DNA from: Magnetococcales bacterium
GTDB lineage: Bacteria; Pseudomonadota; Magnetococcia; Magnetococcales; JADFYX01
NCBI GenBank assembly: GCA_002753565.1
Contig: PEAM01000004.1
Span: 1-64,000, forward strand
Direction of reading: 5' to 3'
Length of the DNA: 64,000 nt
Position numbers and translations under genes: made by a program. The notes under the pieces are model-generated. The model ran no database searches, was not told the DNA's origin, and was given only the letters and a program-made list of their open reading frames with translations. Below, in pieces: positions 1 to 9,065 of this stretch. Numbering within the stretch: the stretch's first letter is position 1; each line of letters opens with the position of its first letter.

Positions 1-14
1 ATGCGACCGGTTTA

Positions 15-44
15 GGGGGGGGGGGTGGGGGGGGTGGGGGGGGG
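15..44 (+). repeat. Poly-G tract (three G runs split by single T)
   Basis: The tract consists of runs of 11, 8 and 9 guanines separated by single thymines, directly 3' of the tRNA-Gln gene, which reads on the other strand. It could form a G-quadruplex on this strand. It could equally be a low-quality contig end, because homopolymers of this length are error-prone. No gene overlaps it. Confidence 0.8.
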
Positions 45-63
45 ACTCTAACTAATAAAAAAA

Positions 64-138
64 TGGCTGGGCCGCCAGGATTCGAACCTGGGTATACCGG
101 AATCAAAATCCGGGGCCTTACCGCTTGGCGACGGCCCA
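64..138 (-). tRNA. tRNA-Gln (anticodon UUG)
   Basis: A 75-nt cloverleaf can be folded by eye on the minus strand. The acceptor stem pairs TGGGCCG with CGGCCCA, the anticodon stem pairs CCGGA with TCCGG around a TTTTGAT loop (anticodon TTG, glutamine), and the T arm contains GGTTCGAATCC. The 3' CCA is encoded. The gene lies just downstream of ispE on the same strand, so both may share a transcript. An ispE/tRNA-Gln neighbourhood is also known in other Proteobacteria. Confidence 0.95.
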
Positions 139-148
139 TCACACTTTC

Positions 149-1045
149 TCAAGAGCGAAGCACTATACTCGATTTCCATTCGTTTGCAAAGGGGTGAATA
201 TTAAAAGTGGTCCCGCTGACCACTTTCCAAGCAGGATTGCTTTGTTTTAAATGTGTTACAGCATGATTAGCCTGCTCTTTTTTTTCAAACAGCCCAAACA
301 GAGAGGAGCCGCTTCCCGACATCAGGGTGGCTTGTGCCCCTAACCGGGTCAATTGGTTGGACATCTCAGCAATGGTGGGGGTCATCTCTCTCACGATGGG
401 TTCCAGATCGTTCTCCAATAGAGTTGGCAGACACCCCTTGACTATTTGGGATGGTATGAGTGGTTTGGGGTGGTGGGGGAATCGGCCGGCCAGGGCAGCA
501 AACACCCGCTTGGTCGAAATGGCCTCTCCTGGATTGACCAGCACCAACTCAACTTCCGGTAGATGAGGCAACGGAGTTAACTGCTCGCCAATCCCCTCGG
601 CTAAAGCCCCCTGCCCTCCAAGAAAAACAGGAATATCTGCCCCCAGTGTCACCCCCAGCTCGATCAGTTGTTCCACAGACCAGTGGATATTCCACATAGC
701 GTTGAGAGCCAGCAACACAGTGGCCGCATCCGAGGAGCCGCCCCCCAAACCACCCCCATGGGGAATGGTTTTGCTCAGCCGAATAGAGACACCTTGATCC
801 ACACCAGCCGCCAAGCGCAACTGCTCTGCCGCCTGAAACACCAAGTTATCTTCCGGCCGATCCGTCACAGCCGGAGAAGAGACAAACTGGACCCCCTCCC
901 GCCCATCCAACAGCTCAAGATCCAACCGGTCGAACAGGGGAAAAAAGGTCATGACAGTCTGGAGCAGGTGGTAACCATCAGCCCGCTTGCCCACAACCCG
1001 CAGGGCCAGATTGACCTTGGCAGGGGCAGAGAATGAAGCTTTCAT
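149..1045 (-). CDS. ispE: 4-diphosphocytidyl-2-C-methyl-D-erythritol kinase
   Basis: IspE is the GHMP-family kinase that phosphorylates CDP-methylerythritol with ATP in the cytoplasmic MEP route to isoprenoids. The 298-residue length is normal. The N-terminus (SAPAKVNLALRVVGKRADGYH) is the family substrate-binding start, and the glycine-rich ATP loop PHGGGLGGGSSDAA lies near residues 91-104. A second conserved block, LMSGSGSSLFGLF, follows near residue 240. ATG start. It is 13 nt downstream of the cheA-like gene and just upstream of tRNA-Gln. Confidence 0.96.
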   Translation of the reverse strand: MKASFSAPAKVNLALRVVGKRADGYHLLQTVMTFFPLFDRLDLELLDGREGVQFVSSPAVTDRPEDNLVFQAAEQLRLAAGVDQGVSIRLSKTIPHGGGLGGGSSDAATVLLALNAMWNIHWSVEQLIELGVTLGADIPVFLGGQGALAEGIGEQLTPLPHLPEVELVLVNPGEAISTKRVFAALAGRFPHHPKPLIPSQIVKGCLPTLLENDLEPIVREMTPTIAEMSNQLTRLGAQATLMSGSGSSLFGLFEKKEQANHAVTHLKQSNPAWKVVSGTTFNIHPFANEWKSSIVLRS

Positions 1046-1058
1046 TACTTATTCCGTT

Positions 1059-2828
1059 TCACCCTTTATTGAGTTCAGAAACATTCAGAAGAAAAGAGAC
1101 AGAGCCATCAGGAAGAATCGCCGTACCAGCCAGGATGGAGATGGGAGCAAAACAGCGTCCCAACGGTTTAACCACCAGATTGACCGGCTCCCCAATGCGG
1201 TCTACCTCCAAGGCATAGGGGCCGTCCCCCCCTTGGATGATCACCATCGGCACCTCTTCACGACTCCGCACCGCATGGATATCATGGCTGCTATCGGATA
1301 AAACGTCGATCTCCACCAACCGCTTCAGCCGCACCATAGGCAACAGCTGGTTCCTAACCTGAACGGTGAGGGCATGCATTTTTCCTTCGATATTCTCACC
1401 AACCTCACGACCAAAATAGGAGATCAGCTCGATGATATTAACCTGGGGAATTGCATACTGCTCGGCACCATCATGAACCAGAAGAGCGGGAATAAGGGCT
1501 GTTGTCTGGGGAATACTAAGGGTAAAACGGCTCCCCTCCTCCTCTTTGCTCTCAATGGAGATTGTCCCGCCTACCCGCTCCACATCGGTCTTGACCACAT
1601 CCATCCCGGTTCCCCGACCAGAGATGGCGCTCACGGTTTCGGCGGTGGAAAAACCGGGTAGCAAAATCAGTTGCAGCAGCGCTTCATGAGTCAACTCCTG
1701 GACTTTTTCCGAGCTGACAAGCCCTCTATCCACCGCTATCATGATCACCCGCTCCAGATCAATGCCGGCGCCGTCATCGGCAAGTTGCATGATAATTTGT
1801 CCGTGTTTTTGTTCGGCAAACAGGGTCAATGTGCCCAAAGCCGGCTTACCTTGAGCAATCCTCTCCTCTGGTTTTTCGATGCCGTGGTCGATGGCGTTGC
1901 GAATCAGATGGCCCAGAAGGTCTTTGATGGCCAGAAGAACATTGCGATCCACCTTGGTATCCTCGCCCACCACCACAAGCTGAACTTTTTTATTCATCTC
2001 CATGGCAAGATCCCGCACCAGCCGATGATAGCTCTCCCAGATACGTCCAATGGGCTGGAGGCGGTATTTCAACACCTCATCCTGGAGTTGATGAATCTGA
2101 TACTCCATCTCTTCGAGAGCCTGATCCACACTCTCGGGCTTTTGGTGGATGGTGTAGCGGAGCTGATTGAAGGAAGAGCCGGCCTCTCCCACCATGCGCA
2201 TTAAATCGTCCAGACGTTCAATGGTCAATTGAATGGACTGGAGGCGCTCAGAAGAACCCGTTCCCTCTGCGGTCGGGCTACCGGAAGGGGGCGTGGGTGG
2301 TAGAGTGGCTACTTCAGGGGGGGGGCTCTCTTGGGGGCCGGTAATATCGGCCCCCTCCATCCTCTCACCATTGTCCAGGTTAAGATCATAGCCGCCCTCC
2401 TCCTCGGGATCAGGAGACTCTTGAGCGGGAGAGAACTCGGCAATCAACGCAATCTCCGTCGAAAAGTCATCCTCTCCTTCGACTCCCTGAGTTTCGATAA
2501 CATCCAAACCGATACGAATCAGATCGACAACACCCAGCAACACCGAACTGACCTGCTGATCGGCCACCACTCGGCCGGAGCGCATGGAATCCAGCAGATT
2601 TTCTGCACTATGGCTCAGAGACTCCAGCCGAGAGAATCCCATCATCCGGCAGTTACCTTTTACCGTATGCATATTTCTGAAAACCGTATTTAAAAAATCG
2701 CTGTTTTCTGGGCTGGACTCCAGTTGCAACAGATGTTTTTCAATCTGATCAAGAGAGCCTCTATTTTCTGAAAAAAACTCTTCTAACAGAGCCTTTTGTG
2801 ACGCTTCATCAAACATCATTGTTCCCAA
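1059..2828 (-). CDS. CheA-type histidine kinase lacking the P2 domain
   Basis: This 589-residue protein is a chemotaxis-class histidine kinase. Domains in order: an HPt domain (residues 1-115) with phosphoacceptor His54 in HTVKGNCRMMGF; an acidic, Pro-rich linker (130-195) where a CheY/CheB-docking P2 domain would normally lie; a P3 dimerisation region (200-270); a P4 ATPase with N box HLIRNAIDHGIE (308-319), DDGAGID (351-357) and GRGTGMD (about 405-412); and a C-terminal CheW-like P5 domain (about 445-585). An in-frame ATG three codons in (MMFDEA) is an alternative start. It is divergent from a receiver and a CheC-type gene. No cheW, cheR or cheB is near, so it may serve an alternative cellular function rather than the main flagellar pathway. 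Confidence 0.9.
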   Translation of the reverse strand: MGTMMFDEASQKALLEEFFSENRGSLDQIEKHLLQLESSPENSDFLNTVFRNMHTVKGNCRMMGFSRLESLSHSAENLLDSMRSGRVVADQQVSSVLLGVVDLIRIGLDVIETQGVEGEDDFSTEIALIAEFSPAQESPDPEEEGGYDLNLDNGERMEGADITGPQESPPPEVATLPPTPPSGSPTAEGTGSSERLQSIQLTIERLDDLMRMVGEAGSSFNQLRYTIHQKPESVDQALEEMEYQIHQLQDEVLKYRLQPIGRIWESYHRLVRDLAMEMNKKVQLVVVGEDTKVDRNVLLAIKDLLGHLIRNAIDHGIEKPEERIAQGKPALGTLTLFAEQKHGQIIMQLADDGAGIDLERVIMIAVDRGLVSSEKVQELTHEALLQLILLPGFSTAETVSAISGRGTGMDVVKTDVERVGGTISIESKEEEGSRFTLSIPQTTALIPALLVHDGAEQYAIPQVNIIELISYFGREVGENIEGKMHALTVQVRNQLLPMVRLKRLVEIDVLSDSSHDIHAVRSREEVPMVIIQGGDGPYALEVDRIGEPVNLVVKPLGRCFAPISILAGTAILPDGSVSFLLNVSELNKG

Positions 2829-2964
2829 ATCTGCCCTGGTTTTGTCCTGTTTTCACAACAAAAACCCATCCATAGAAAAAAAATGTTACAAACTGACCCT
2901 TTCAGAGAAAAATCAGTTAAGATATAGTAAGTGGATTTTCATTCTTGCCAATGGGGTGTTCCTG

Positions 2965-3330
2965 ATGGAACCAAAAACCGTCCTGATCGTTGATGATAGT
3001 AGATTAGCTCAGATGATGACACAAAAAACCATTAAACTGGCTTTTCCCAGTTGGGAGATTGTCATAGCCAGCAATGGAGAGGAAGGTCTGCTAGCGGCTG
3101 AAAAACAGCGGTTTTCACTCGCGCTGATCGACTACAACATGCCCGGCATGAATGGGCTGGAGATGGCAGAGCAGTTAAAAATCAAGCACCCTGAAATGTT
3201 GATCAGTCTCGTTACCGCCAATATACAAGAGAAGATGCGCCACAAGGCAGAAGCTTCTGGGGTTGGTTTTATTACCAAGCCCATTTCGAAAGAGAAGCTT
3301 TCGGATATTTTTGCCCGATTCAGCCGATAA
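2965..3330 (+). CDS. Single-domain response regulator (CheY-like)
   Basis: A 121-residue receiver domain with no output domain. Visible motifs are the acidic pocket IVDDSR near the N-terminus, phosphoacceptor Asp in LALIDYNMPGMNG, and the conserved lysine in ITKPISKEKL. The reading frame is open from 2842, but the first 41 codons encode no receiver-like sequence, so the ATG before EPKTVLIVDD is chosen. It is the first gene of a plus-strand signalling run and divergent from the CheA-like gene, its likely phosphodonor. The adjacent CheC-type protein is a plausible phosphatase for it. Confidence 0.88.
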   Translation: MEPKTVLIVDDSRLAQMMTQKTIKLAFPSWEIVIASNGEEGLLAAEKQRFSLALIDYNMPGMNGLEMAEQLKIKHPEMLISLVTANIQEKMRHKAEASGVGFITKPISKEKLSDIFARFSR

Positions 3331-3412
3331 TCAGTCGGCAATCACCGACAGTTGATACCATACAATGTACCCTATCTATCTGACTGAAAAACGACCAGAG
3401 GAACTATTGATC

Positions 3413-4048
3413 ATGACAGCAGATGAGCAAGATGCTTTGATGGAGCTGTTCAATATTGGCATTGGCCGAGCGGCAAACTCCCTGAGTGAGATGGTCAACG
3501 ATGAGGTTATCCTCTCCATCCCCCATATCTCCGTCATTACCCGGTCCCATGCCGTTGAGATGATCGTCGAGCGAGCCAGTGACCATATTACCGCCATCAA
3601 GCAGCAGTTCAGCGGCTTTTTTGGCGGCACCGCCCTTCTGGTCTATCCGGAATCCAACAGTCTGGAGCTGGTTCGTACCCTGATAGGGGAAGATACCCCC
3701 CTGGAGACCCTGACCGAACTGGAACAGGAGAGCCTGTTGGAGGTGGGTAACATTATTCTCAATGCCTGCTTGGGTAGCTTTGCCAACATGATGGAGCTGG
3801 AGCTGGACTTTGATCTGCCGGAGTTCTTTAAAGGCAACTGCAAATCCCTGCTTTTTGATAACCATACCCTCGTTGACAGCCTCATCACCTCTTCCCCCTC
3901 AGAGAGCAAGCTTGTCTTCTTGATTCTGGATTTCATGACCAAAGGAGGAACCAAGAAAGATCACAAGATCAAAGGATTTGTCATGATTCTTCTCGACAGC
4001 AAAGCACTAGAGGATCTAAGAGAAAAATTGCAGAGGTTGCTCAGTTGA
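3413..4048 (+). CDS. CheC/CheX-family CheY-P phosphatase
   Basis: CheC-type proteins hydrolyse phospho-CheY using an Asp/Ser-x3-Glu-x2-Asn active helix. Two such helices are visible: [16 protein letters not shown] near the N-terminus and [16 protein letters not shown] near residue 115, so both pseudo-symmetric halves may be active. The length of about 211 residues fits CheC better than CheX. The frame opens at 3365, but the ATG at 3413 has an AGAGGAA ribosome site about 9 nt ahead and puts the first active helix at the usual distance. It lies between a lone receiver and a hybrid kinase in a co-directional run. Confidence 0.8.
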   Translation: MTADEQDALMELFNIGIGRAANSLSEMVNDEVILSIPHISVITRSHAVEMIVERASDHITAIKQQFSGFFGGTALLVYPESNSLELVRTLIGEDTPLETLTELEQESLLEVGNIILNACLGSFANMMELELDFDLPEFFKGNCKSLLFDNHTLVDSLITSSPSESKLVFLILDFMTKGGTKKDHKIKGFVMILLDSKALEDLREKLQRLLS

Positions 4049-4052
4049 TCGG

Positions 4053-6416
4053 TTGGCGGTCAAAGACCCCTCTCTCATGAGCACGCCCCACTCTGAGCTG
4101 ATACTCTCTGCCCTCAACGAGGGGTCCCGAGGGATTATCCTGATTGACGCACAATTCAGGATTGTCTTTTGGAATCGCTGGATGGAGAAAAAGACCGGCC
4201 AACTATCCGGCCAGGTGATCGGACTGACTCTGGAAGGGGCTTTCCCAGAACTGAACAACTCTCGGGTTGCCAAGGCGCTCCAGTGCGCCATCGAGAGCGG
4301 CCTGCCAGCCATCATCTCCCACAAGCTCAACCCGGCCCCCTTTCCCCTGATATCAGAATTTTCCGACATCTCCAGCAAGCAGCGAATGAGCCAGATGGTT
4401 CAGATTAAAGCGCTCAACCATCCCGGAAAAAAACGCTACGCCCTGATTCAAATTGAAGATATAACCCAGTCGGTCCTCAGAGAAGAGAAGCTGCGCCAAA
4501 AAACCCGCGAGCTGGAGCTACGAGAACTGGAGCTTCTGCAAAGCCGAGAGGCGGCCCTCCAGGCCAACCATGCCAAGAGTGAATTTTTGGCCAACATGAG
4601 CCATGAGATTCGCACACCCCTCAACGCCATTATCGGGCTGACCACCCTGGCTATCGACAGCGACTCCCTGGAGAATAAGTCCAACTATCTCCATAAAATA
4701 GAGGCTTCCAGCAACACCCTCCTCAGTTTGATCAACGATATTCTCGACTTCTCTAAAATTGAGGCCGGAAAGCTGGAGTTGGAGATTGTCACCTTCGACC
4801 TATCGGAAATAGTCAGCCATCTCTCTGATCTGTTTGCCGCTCCTGCTCAGAAAAAAAAGATTGAACTGACAACCCATGTCGACCCGAACATACCCAACTT
4901 TCTGCTCGGAGATGGACAACGGTTACGGCAGGTATTGATCAATCTGGTCAATAATGCCATCAAATTCACCCCTTCCGGAAGGGTCGCCATTCAGGTCAGC
5001 CAACTACCAGGGGGCAACAGTGGAGCGGGAGAGGTGCAGCTTGGTTTTTTAATTCAAGATACCGGCATCGGCATAGAGAAAGCGGATATTGCCAAGCTTT
5101 TCAACTCCTTTACCCAAGCTGACGGCACCACATCCCGGCGCTTTGGTGGTACCGGTCTGGGTCTGGCCATCTGCAAACGGTTGGTGGGGTTGATGAACGG
5201 ATCAATCTGGGTAGAGAGTGTGAAGGGAAGAGGGAGCGATTTCCACTTTACCGCCTCCTTCCGAGTGGCCCAAAGAGAGAGCCTCTCCCCCAAAAATAAG
5301 GTGACCGTAACTGGAAAAAACAACCTGTTACGAATCAAACAAGAACTGAAGGGCCTTCGCATTCTATTAGTTGAAGATAATGAGATCAATCAAGAGGTTG
5401 CAGCAGAAATACTGCGCCGTTCCGATATACTGGTCACCATTGCCAACCAGGGTCAGGAGGCGTTGGACCTTCTGGAAACCACCCCCATTGACGCCATTCT
5501 CATGGATATCCAGATGCCGGTGATGGACGGTTTTACCGCCACTAAAATCATTCGAAGCAGGCCCGGATTTGAAAAAATCCCCATCATCGCCATCACGGCA
5601 AACGCCTTGCGGGGTGATCGGGAGCGGTGCCTCGAAGCGGGCATGACAGACTATATCACCAAACCCATTCGCCAAGCCTCCCTCCTCTCCTGTTTGGCCA
5701 AATGGGTTGTTCCAACTCCTGAAAACAGGGAACCTGCCATCCAATCCGGTACAGTTGACGGGGCCAACCAAGAAGAGATGGCCGCCCCTGCCACACCCCA
5801 CAGCAGCCTCATACTGGATACCTCGGCAGGGATTGATATTGTCGATGGAAACCGGGATCTTTACACCAGTTTACTGCTGATGTTTTGCCAGAGAAACGCC
5901 TCGGCAGCCGAGACAATCAAAGAGGAGATTGCCAAGGAGAATCTACAGGAGGCCATTCTACAAACCCACGCACTCAAAGGGAGTGCCGCCAATATGGGTG
6001 CCGTTGCCCTCTGCCAGGTTGCCACCGAGTTGGAAAAAAATCTCTGGACCAACAATGCAACCCTTTTCCCCGGCCTGCTGGACCATTTAAAACAGGCTCT
6101 CTCTCAAACCATCGAGGCTGCACAAGCATTTCATGCCACCCAAAGATCTCGCCCTTCGGCTCGAACCGGGGAGCCTTCTCCCCTCCCGTCCGAAGGCAAC
6201 CTCTCCATCCTCCTCCATAACATTCATCAGTCGCTACAAGAGAACAATCTGAAAGCGATGGGACAACTGCTGTCAATCAAAGATATTCTGCAGGGAGAGG
6301 TGTACCAAGCTGACCTGGAAACATTGACCAGCCAGATTGATGCCTTGGAGTTTGAACAGGCTAGAACATCTCTTCATAAATTGGCCTCTCTTGCCAAAAT
6401 CGACTTGGGAGATTAA
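4053..6416 (+). CDS. Hybrid histidine kinase (PAS-HisKA-HATPase-REC-HPt)
   Basis: This 787-residue phosphorelay kinase has no obvious membrane segment and is probably cytoplasmic. Domains: PAS-like sensor (about 15-130), coiled coil (145-172), HisKA with His184 in [14 protein letters not shown], HATPase (N box [17 protein letters not shown] near 367-374), receiver with Asp485 in [11 protein letters not shown], and HPt with His639 in [12 protein letters not shown]. All catalytic residues are present, so an internal four-step phosphorelay is possible. A further alpha-helical tail of about 90 residues follows the HPt. The start shown is TTG, 4 nt after the CheC stop; an in-frame ATG at 4077 is the alternative. 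The gene is followed by a diguanylate cyclase that could receive its phosphoryl group. Confidence 0.9.
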   Translation: MAVKDPSLMSTPHSELILSALNEGSRGIILIDAQFRIVFWNRWMEKKTGQLSGQVIGLTLEGAFPELNNSRVAKALQCAIESGLPAIISHKLNPAPFPLISEFSDISSKQRMSQMVQIKALNHPGKKRYALIQIEDITQSVLREEKLRQKTRELELRELELLQSREAALQANHAKSEFLANMSHEIRTPLNAIIGLTTLAIDSDSLENKSNYLHKIEASSNTLLSLINDILDFSKIEAGKLELEIVTFDLSEIVSHLSDLFAAPAQKKKIELTTHVDPNIPNFLLGDGQRLRQVLINLVNNAIKFTPSGRVAIQVSQLPGGNSGAGEVQLGFLIQDTGIGIEKADIAKLFNSFTQADGTTSRRFGGTGLGLAICKRLVGLMNGSIWVESVKGRGSDFHFTASFRVAQRESLSPKNKVTVTGKNNLLRIKQELKGLRILLVEDNEINQEVAAEILRRSDILVTIANQGQEALDLLETTPIDAILMDIQMPVMDGFTATKIIRSRPGFEKIPIIAITANALRGDRERCLEAGMTDYITKPIRQASLLSCLAKWVVPTPENREPAIQSGTVDGANQEEMAAPATPHSSLILDTSAGIDIVDGNRDLYTSLLLMFCQRNASAAETIKEEIAKENLQEAILQTHALKGSAANMGAVALCQVATELEKNLWTNNATLFPGLLDHLKQALSQTIEAAQAFHATQRSRPSARTGEPSPLPSEGNLSILLHNIHQSLQENNLKAMGQLLSIKDILQGEVYQADLETLTSQIDALEFEQARTSLHKLASLAKIDLGD

Positions 6417-6418
6417 CC

Positions 6419-7333
6419 ATGAGCCACCCTGAAGCCAAACAAAAAATTTTGATTGTCGATGATGAACCGATCAACATTCAGGTTTTGAACGGTATTCTAA
6501 AGAGCGACTTTGAGATTACCTTTGCCTCCAACGGAATAAAGGCCTGCGAACTGGCAGAAACCACCCGACCCGACCTGATTCTTCTCGATGTCATGATGCC
6601 GGAAATGGATGGCTGGGAGGTGTGTAAACGCCTGAAAAACAACCCAGAAACCCACGATATCCCCATTATTTTTGTCACGGCCATGACCCAACCCCAAAAT
6701 GAGGTGAAAAGTCTGGAGTTGGGCGCTGTCGACTTTGTCACCAAACCCTTTCACCACGCTGTTGTCAAAGCCCGTGTCCATACCCATATGGAGTTGAAAA
6801 GGCAGCGGGATTATCTCCAAAACATCTCCTCCATGGATGGATTGACGGGGATTGCCAACCGCAGAAGGTTCGATGAACAGCTTGAAAAAGAGTGGCGTCG
6901 TGCCGCACGAAGCCAGACCAAGCTCTCCCTTCTTCTGATGGATATCGATCAGTTTAAACTCTACAACGACTATTATGGCCATCCTGAGGGAGATGACTGT
7001 CTGAAAAAGGTGGCCCGCTCTCTTGCCGACTCTCTGGAGAGACCTGGAGACCTGGTTGCTCGATATGGAGGGGAGGAGTTTGTCTTTATCTTGCCAGATA
7101 CCGGTCGTGACGGTGTGATTTTTTTAGCGGAGTCCCTGCGAAAAAACATCGAAAACCTGGGTATTGCCCACAAAAAATCCACTGTTTCTGAGGTGGTGAC
7201 CATCTCCTTGGGTGGAGTAACCGGTGTACCCAACATAAAGAGCTCCTATCAGACGTACATCAAGATAGCCGATGAGTGTCTCTATGAGGCCAAAGAGAAC
7301 GGGCGCAATCGGTCGGTTGTCCGCAGCATCTGA
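6419..7333 (+). CDS. Response regulator diguanylate cyclase (REC-GGDEF)
   Basis: This 304-residue PleD/WspR-like protein makes cyclic di-GMP from two GTP. The N-terminal receiver has Asp in LILLDVMMPEMDG and Lys in VTKPFHHA. The C-terminal GGDEF domain has the active signature GGEEF near residues 219-223. The product-inhibition I-site RPGD sits exactly five residues ahead of it, so feedback control by c-di-GMP is expected. It starts 2 nt after the hybrid kinase stop, which indicates translational coupling and suggests the kinase or the CheA-like protein as phosphodonor. A PilZ effector gene lies at 19,699. Confidence 0.93.
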   Translation: MSHPEAKQKILIVDDEPINIQVLNGILKSDFEITFASNGIKACELAETTRPDLILLDVMMPEMDGWEVCKRLKNNPETHDIPIIFVTAMTQPQNEVKSLELGAVDFVTKPFHHAVVKARVHTHMELKRQRDYLQNISSMDGLTGIANRRRFDEQLEKEWRRAARSQTKLSLLLMDIDQFKLYNDYYGHPEGDDCLKKVARSLADSLERPGDLVARYGGEEFVFILPDTGRDGVIFLAESLRKNIENLGIAHKKSTVSEVVTISLGGVTGVPNIKSSYQTYIKIADECLYEAKENGRNRSVVRSI

Positions 7334-7353
7334 ATCCCTCTGCCCTCTTCAAC

Positions 7354-8466
7354 TCAGATAAAGTTGAGATGGGGAACGGATCCGGTGGAGATTGTGTGCA
7401 GATAGCGGTTGATCTCATCCATGCGACAATTTTTGCGGCAATTTTGAATATCCAGCTCTTTTTGAATAAACTGCCACCCTTTGCGACGCCTCTCCCCCTC
7501 CCAGATCTCCTGAAAACCCTGCTCTTTGAGGTTGCCATACTCAAACCGTTCATCCAGCAGATAGGCACTACAGCCGGAAACTATCCCGTTGGCCATAATA
7601 TAGCCCCATAAAAAGGGGGTGGCGTAGCAGTGGTCATAGCGATCTGATTCACTATATTTTTGCATGGTTTTTCCTCTGAAAATCACCGAAAAACCGGGTT
7701 TTCCCATCTGGCTCAAGCTCTCTCCCAGGGACAAAAATGCCTCATAATCGATGGTCTCGTAGCGTTTGGTCTCACTGAACAGATGTTGGGAGTAAGGTTT
7801 GATGACCAGATAATCCAGCCCCACCTCATCCCGACAGATCTCCACCAACCGCGCCATCTGGTCTGCATTATCGGGCAACAAAAGGGCCTGTGCTCCCAAG
7901 GTACAGTCCAGGTTGCGTGCCCGCTTGCTGTCGACCATGGTTTTCATGTTTTGGATCACTTTTTCAAAGTCACCCGCTTTGGACCTGTGAATGTTCTGAT
8001 ACCCCTCAGGGGTGCCACCATTGATGGAGATTTTAATCCAAGAGAGAGCCGGCAGCCCTTTCTCGATAAAACCAGGGGGAAGAATGGTGGCGTTGGTGGT
8101 CAGGGCGGAGTCCAGCCCGGCCTTGTGGGCTACCTGAAGAATCTCGCCCATATCCTTATGTAAAAGCGGCTCGCCCTCTCCGGCAAACATGACACTTTTA
8201 ACCCCCAACCGGGCCATCTCTGGGAGTCTCTCCTGAAAAAGTGCCAGAGGAAGCCGTTCGGTGTTATAGCCGATATAGTCGACGGCACAAAACAGGCAGC
8301 GATGGTTACAGACCCCAATGGGTGAAATCTCCATATAGAGAGGATAGACCTTTTGGCTCTTTTCCCAGCTTCCGGCAGCTTGCAGAACTTCGGCGGTGCG
8401 AACCGGATGGTAGATCAGTTTATGGCTATCGATGGCATAGGTGTCCGCCTGTTGATTGGACTTCAT
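7354..8466 (-). CDS. Radical SAM protein with SPASM-like C-terminus
   Basis: A 370-residue radical SAM enzyme. The [4Fe-4S]/SAM motif is C53-x3-C57-x2-C60 (CNHRCLFC), followed by a glycine-rich GEGEPLLH segment typical of the TIM barrel. The C-terminal part holds further cysteines (GCSAYLLDERFEYGNL, then NCRKNC) in a pattern resembling a SPASM or twitch auxiliary cluster domain. Substrate unknown. Family members with the YPLYMEISPxGxCNHRC start occur near sugar or cell-surface genes, but no such partner is visible here. It converges with the GGDEF gene. Confidence 0.8.
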   Translation of the reverse strand: MKSNQQADTYAIDSHKLIYHPVRTAEVLQAAGSWEKSQKVYPLYMEISPIGVCNHRCLFCAVDYIGYNTERLPLALFQERLPEMARLGVKSVMFAGEGEPLLHKDMGEILQVAHKAGLDSALTTNATILPPGFIEKGLPALSWIKISINGGTPEGYQNIHRSKAGDFEKVIQNMKTMVDSKRARNLDCTLGAQALLLPDNADQMARLVEICRDEVGLDYLVIKPYSQHLFSETKRYETIDYEAFLSLGESLSQMGKPGFSVIFRGKTMQKYSESDRYDHCYATPFLWGYIMANGIVSGCSAYLLDERFEYGNLKEQGFQEIWEGERRRKGWQFIQKELDIQNCRKNCRMDEINRYLHTISTGSVPHLNFI

Positions 8467-8770
8467 GGATTCATCTCACATTTTTTTATGGGTGAAAAAG
8501 TAGCTTGGTCCTATTGTCGGACAATCGGAACCAAAAGAGAAGTGATTGCATAATTTTCAATAAAAATTTATAGATAGCTATTTTCTTTACCTATTATAAC
8601 TATTACGGCATCATTATATTATAATATCATTACATAAATTCACCTTATCAACCATAGATTCAGTTTATTTTTATGCTTCCCTTTTTGGCTTATTGCCCTT
8701 ACTATGAAGTAGATATTCGTTTCTTTGCAGGCTAAACCCTTTCCAACCACCAACAGCCAAGGGGATTAAA
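8467..8770. other. AT-rich divergent intergenic region
   Basis: About 300 bp with no convincing gene between a radical SAM gene and a short plus-strand ORF. The centre (8,550-8,690) is strongly AT-rich and includes the 12-bp palindrome ATATTATAATAT near 8,617-8,630. It probably holds promoters for both flanking genes, but no clear -35/-10 pair could be assigned. Confidence 0.5.
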
Positions 8771-8974
8771 GTGAATACAGTTCAGCTTACGACAGATGAT
8801 TATGCTTCACTGGTCTATGCACTGGGGCCGACAGGTCGATTGGGAAAGAGGGACGTCAGGGAAGGGTGGTCGACACAGACAGCAGATCACCCGGAATATG
8901 GACCTGTCGTACTGGTCATGGATATGCAAAAAGGGAGCGGCGTCATGATTCGCCGAGGCGAAAAACTCAACTAA
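8771..8974 (+). CDS. Small protein of unknown function (67 aa)
   Basis: A GTG-initiated ORF with a strong ribosome site (AAGGGGA, about 7 nt ahead) and an intrinsic terminator 16 nt after its stop, which together support a real single-gene unit. The product is soluble and mixed in charge, with no signal peptide, membrane segment, cysteine or recognisable domain. It contains TGRLGKRD and YGPVVLVMDM segments. I do not recognise the family and propose no function. Confidence 0.55.
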   Translation: MNTVQLTTDDYASLVYALGPTGRLGKRDVREGWSTQTADHPEYGPVVLVMDMQKGSGVMIRRGEKLN

Positions 8975-8989
8975 CCGATACGTCTTCCC

Positions 8990-9030
8990 AAAAAAAACCA
9001 CCCTCTGAGCAATCAAGGGTGGTTTTTTTT
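8990..9030 (+). terminator. Bidirectional intrinsic terminator
   Basis: The hairpin stem AACCACCCT / AGGGTGGTT has an 11-nt loop and is flanked by an A7 run on the left and a T8 run on the right. It therefore works as a Rho-independent terminator for the small plus-strand gene and for the SQR-like gene converging from the right. Confidence 0.88.
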
Positions 9031-9065
9031 GGGGGGAGGCGTAGGGTTTATTTAATCCAGCAACC

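Noticed and set aside
2842-2964. N-terminal extension of the CheY-like protein
   Set aside because: The 41 extra codons show no receiver features, and the ATG at 2,965 begins directly before the typical KTVLIVDD strand.
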